Source: SFWF01 sp045539095 (GTDB lineage Bacteria > Bacillota > Clostridia > Oscillospirales > Acutalibacteraceae). Taken from it: DNA of 23,450 bases. Location of the stretch: assembly GCA_045539095.1 (NCBI GenBank), contig JAZQER010000058.1:1-23450 (forward strand). Direction: 5' to 3'. The position numbers and the translations under genes are program-made. Numbering within the stretch: position 1 is the first letter of the stretch; every line of letters starts with the position of its first letter. The notes below the pieces were generated by a model. It ran no database searches, was not told the origin of the DNA, and saw only the letters and a list, made by a program, of their open reading frames with translations. Below, one piece after another: positions 23,395 through 23,450 of the stretch.

Positions 23395-23450
23395 ATGAAT
23401 GGAAATAATGAGATAAAAAGCAGTTCGCACTCAAAATACAGATGTCAGTA
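23395..23450 (+). CDS. tnpA: IS200/IS605-family Y1 transposase TnpA (partial, N-terminus only)
   Basis: Only 18 codons plus two bases are in the window. They read MNGNNEIKSSSHSKYRCQ, with the next codon beginning TA (Tyr likely). The segment SSSHSKYRCQY matches the start of IS200-type TnpA, where a His-(Ser/Thr)-Lys-Tyr/Trp-x-Cys-x-Tyr-His-Ile-Val-Phe pattern begins the HUH-type single-strand transposase fold. The ATG at 23395 has AGGAGG 8 bases upstream, which can be hidden by the hairpin at 23333-23388. TnpA enzymes cut and rejoin single-stranded DNA with one catalytic Tyr, which lies beyond the window. The short length limits certainty, but the leader hairpins agree with the call. Confidence 0.8.
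   Translation, partial: MNGNNEIKSSSHSKYRCQ

Larger units (their letters stand above)
23239..23450 (+). mobile_element. IS200/IS605-family insertion sequence, left part only
   Basis: The stretch holds a GC-rich subterminal hairpin, a structured leader and the start of a Y1 transposase gene. The true left boundary is probably somewhat before 23239 (these elements have no terminal inverted repeats or target duplications, so it cannot be fixed here), and the right part is beyond the window. The element sits just downstream of the oxidoreductase terminator, in a harmless intergenic site. A further imperfect stem (AGCTAC 23273-23278 with GTAGCT 23297-23302) lies in the leader. Whether a tnpB follows cannot be seen. 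Confidence 0.75.

Overview
This window looks like chromosome from a low-to-mid GC Gram-positive anaerobe of the class Clostridia, probably an Oscillospiraceae/Ruminococcaceae-like gut bacterium. The pointers are the SepF/YlmH/DivIVA division cluster, transketolase split into two genes, a MiaB-YmcA-MutS-MutL order close to that of Bacillus, a sortase, strong AGGAGG-type ribosome binding sites and TTGACA/TATAAT promoters. Genus cannot be fixed from the sequence alone.

Region 1 (1-17703, minus strand) is one very compact run of 16 genes with gaps of 39 bases or less and several start/stop overlaps. Read in transcription order it is miaB, a ymcA/ylbF-family gene, mutS, mutL, miaA, an HlyD-like adaptor, yggS, sepF, ylmH, divIVA, ileS, lspA, rluD, a HAD phosphatase, and the two transketolase halves (the second cut by the window edge). 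I see no terminator between them and one good promoter in front of miaB (17675-17703), so the run could be a single transcript of more than 17 kb, although internal promoters cannot be excluded. It joins tRNA A37 modification (MiaA then MiaB), mismatch repair (MutS/MutL), division-site and pole proteins (SepF, DivIVA), isoleucyl-tRNA synthesis, lipoprotein signal-peptide cleavage, rRNA pseudouridylation and pentose-phosphate metabolism.

Region 2 (17704-19953, plus strand) is a three-gene envelope cassette divergent from miaB: a small exported protein with a C-terminal sorting-signal-like end (IKVTG, hydrophobic stretch, KK), a class D-like sortase, and a four-helix membrane protein of unknown family. 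A hairpin plus U-tract typical of an intrinsic terminator lies inside the first codons of the sortase gene, whose TTG start directly abuts the stop codon of the first gene. This points to an arrangement that makes much substrate and little sortase, and it is the most interesting part of the window. The cassette ends at a perfect 44-bp palindrome that serves as a two-way terminator.

Region 3 (19961-23213) holds a GPH-family sugar/cation symporter (minus) and a Gfo/Idh/MocA-family oxidoreductase (plus), divergent across a 553-bp AT-rich regulatory region. That region has a near-consensus promoter for each gene, an 18-bp inverted repeat beside the oxidoreductase promoter and a pair of repeated CGCAACAAA/CGCTT elements in the transporter leader. 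The pair probably handles import and first oxidation of a sugar, polyol or glycoside; the substrate is not readable.

Region 4 (about 23220-23450) is the left end of an IS200/IS605-family insertion sequence: a GC-rich hairpin, a leader that can fold over the transposase ribosome binding site, and the first 18 codons of the Y1 transposase TnpA, cut by the window edge.
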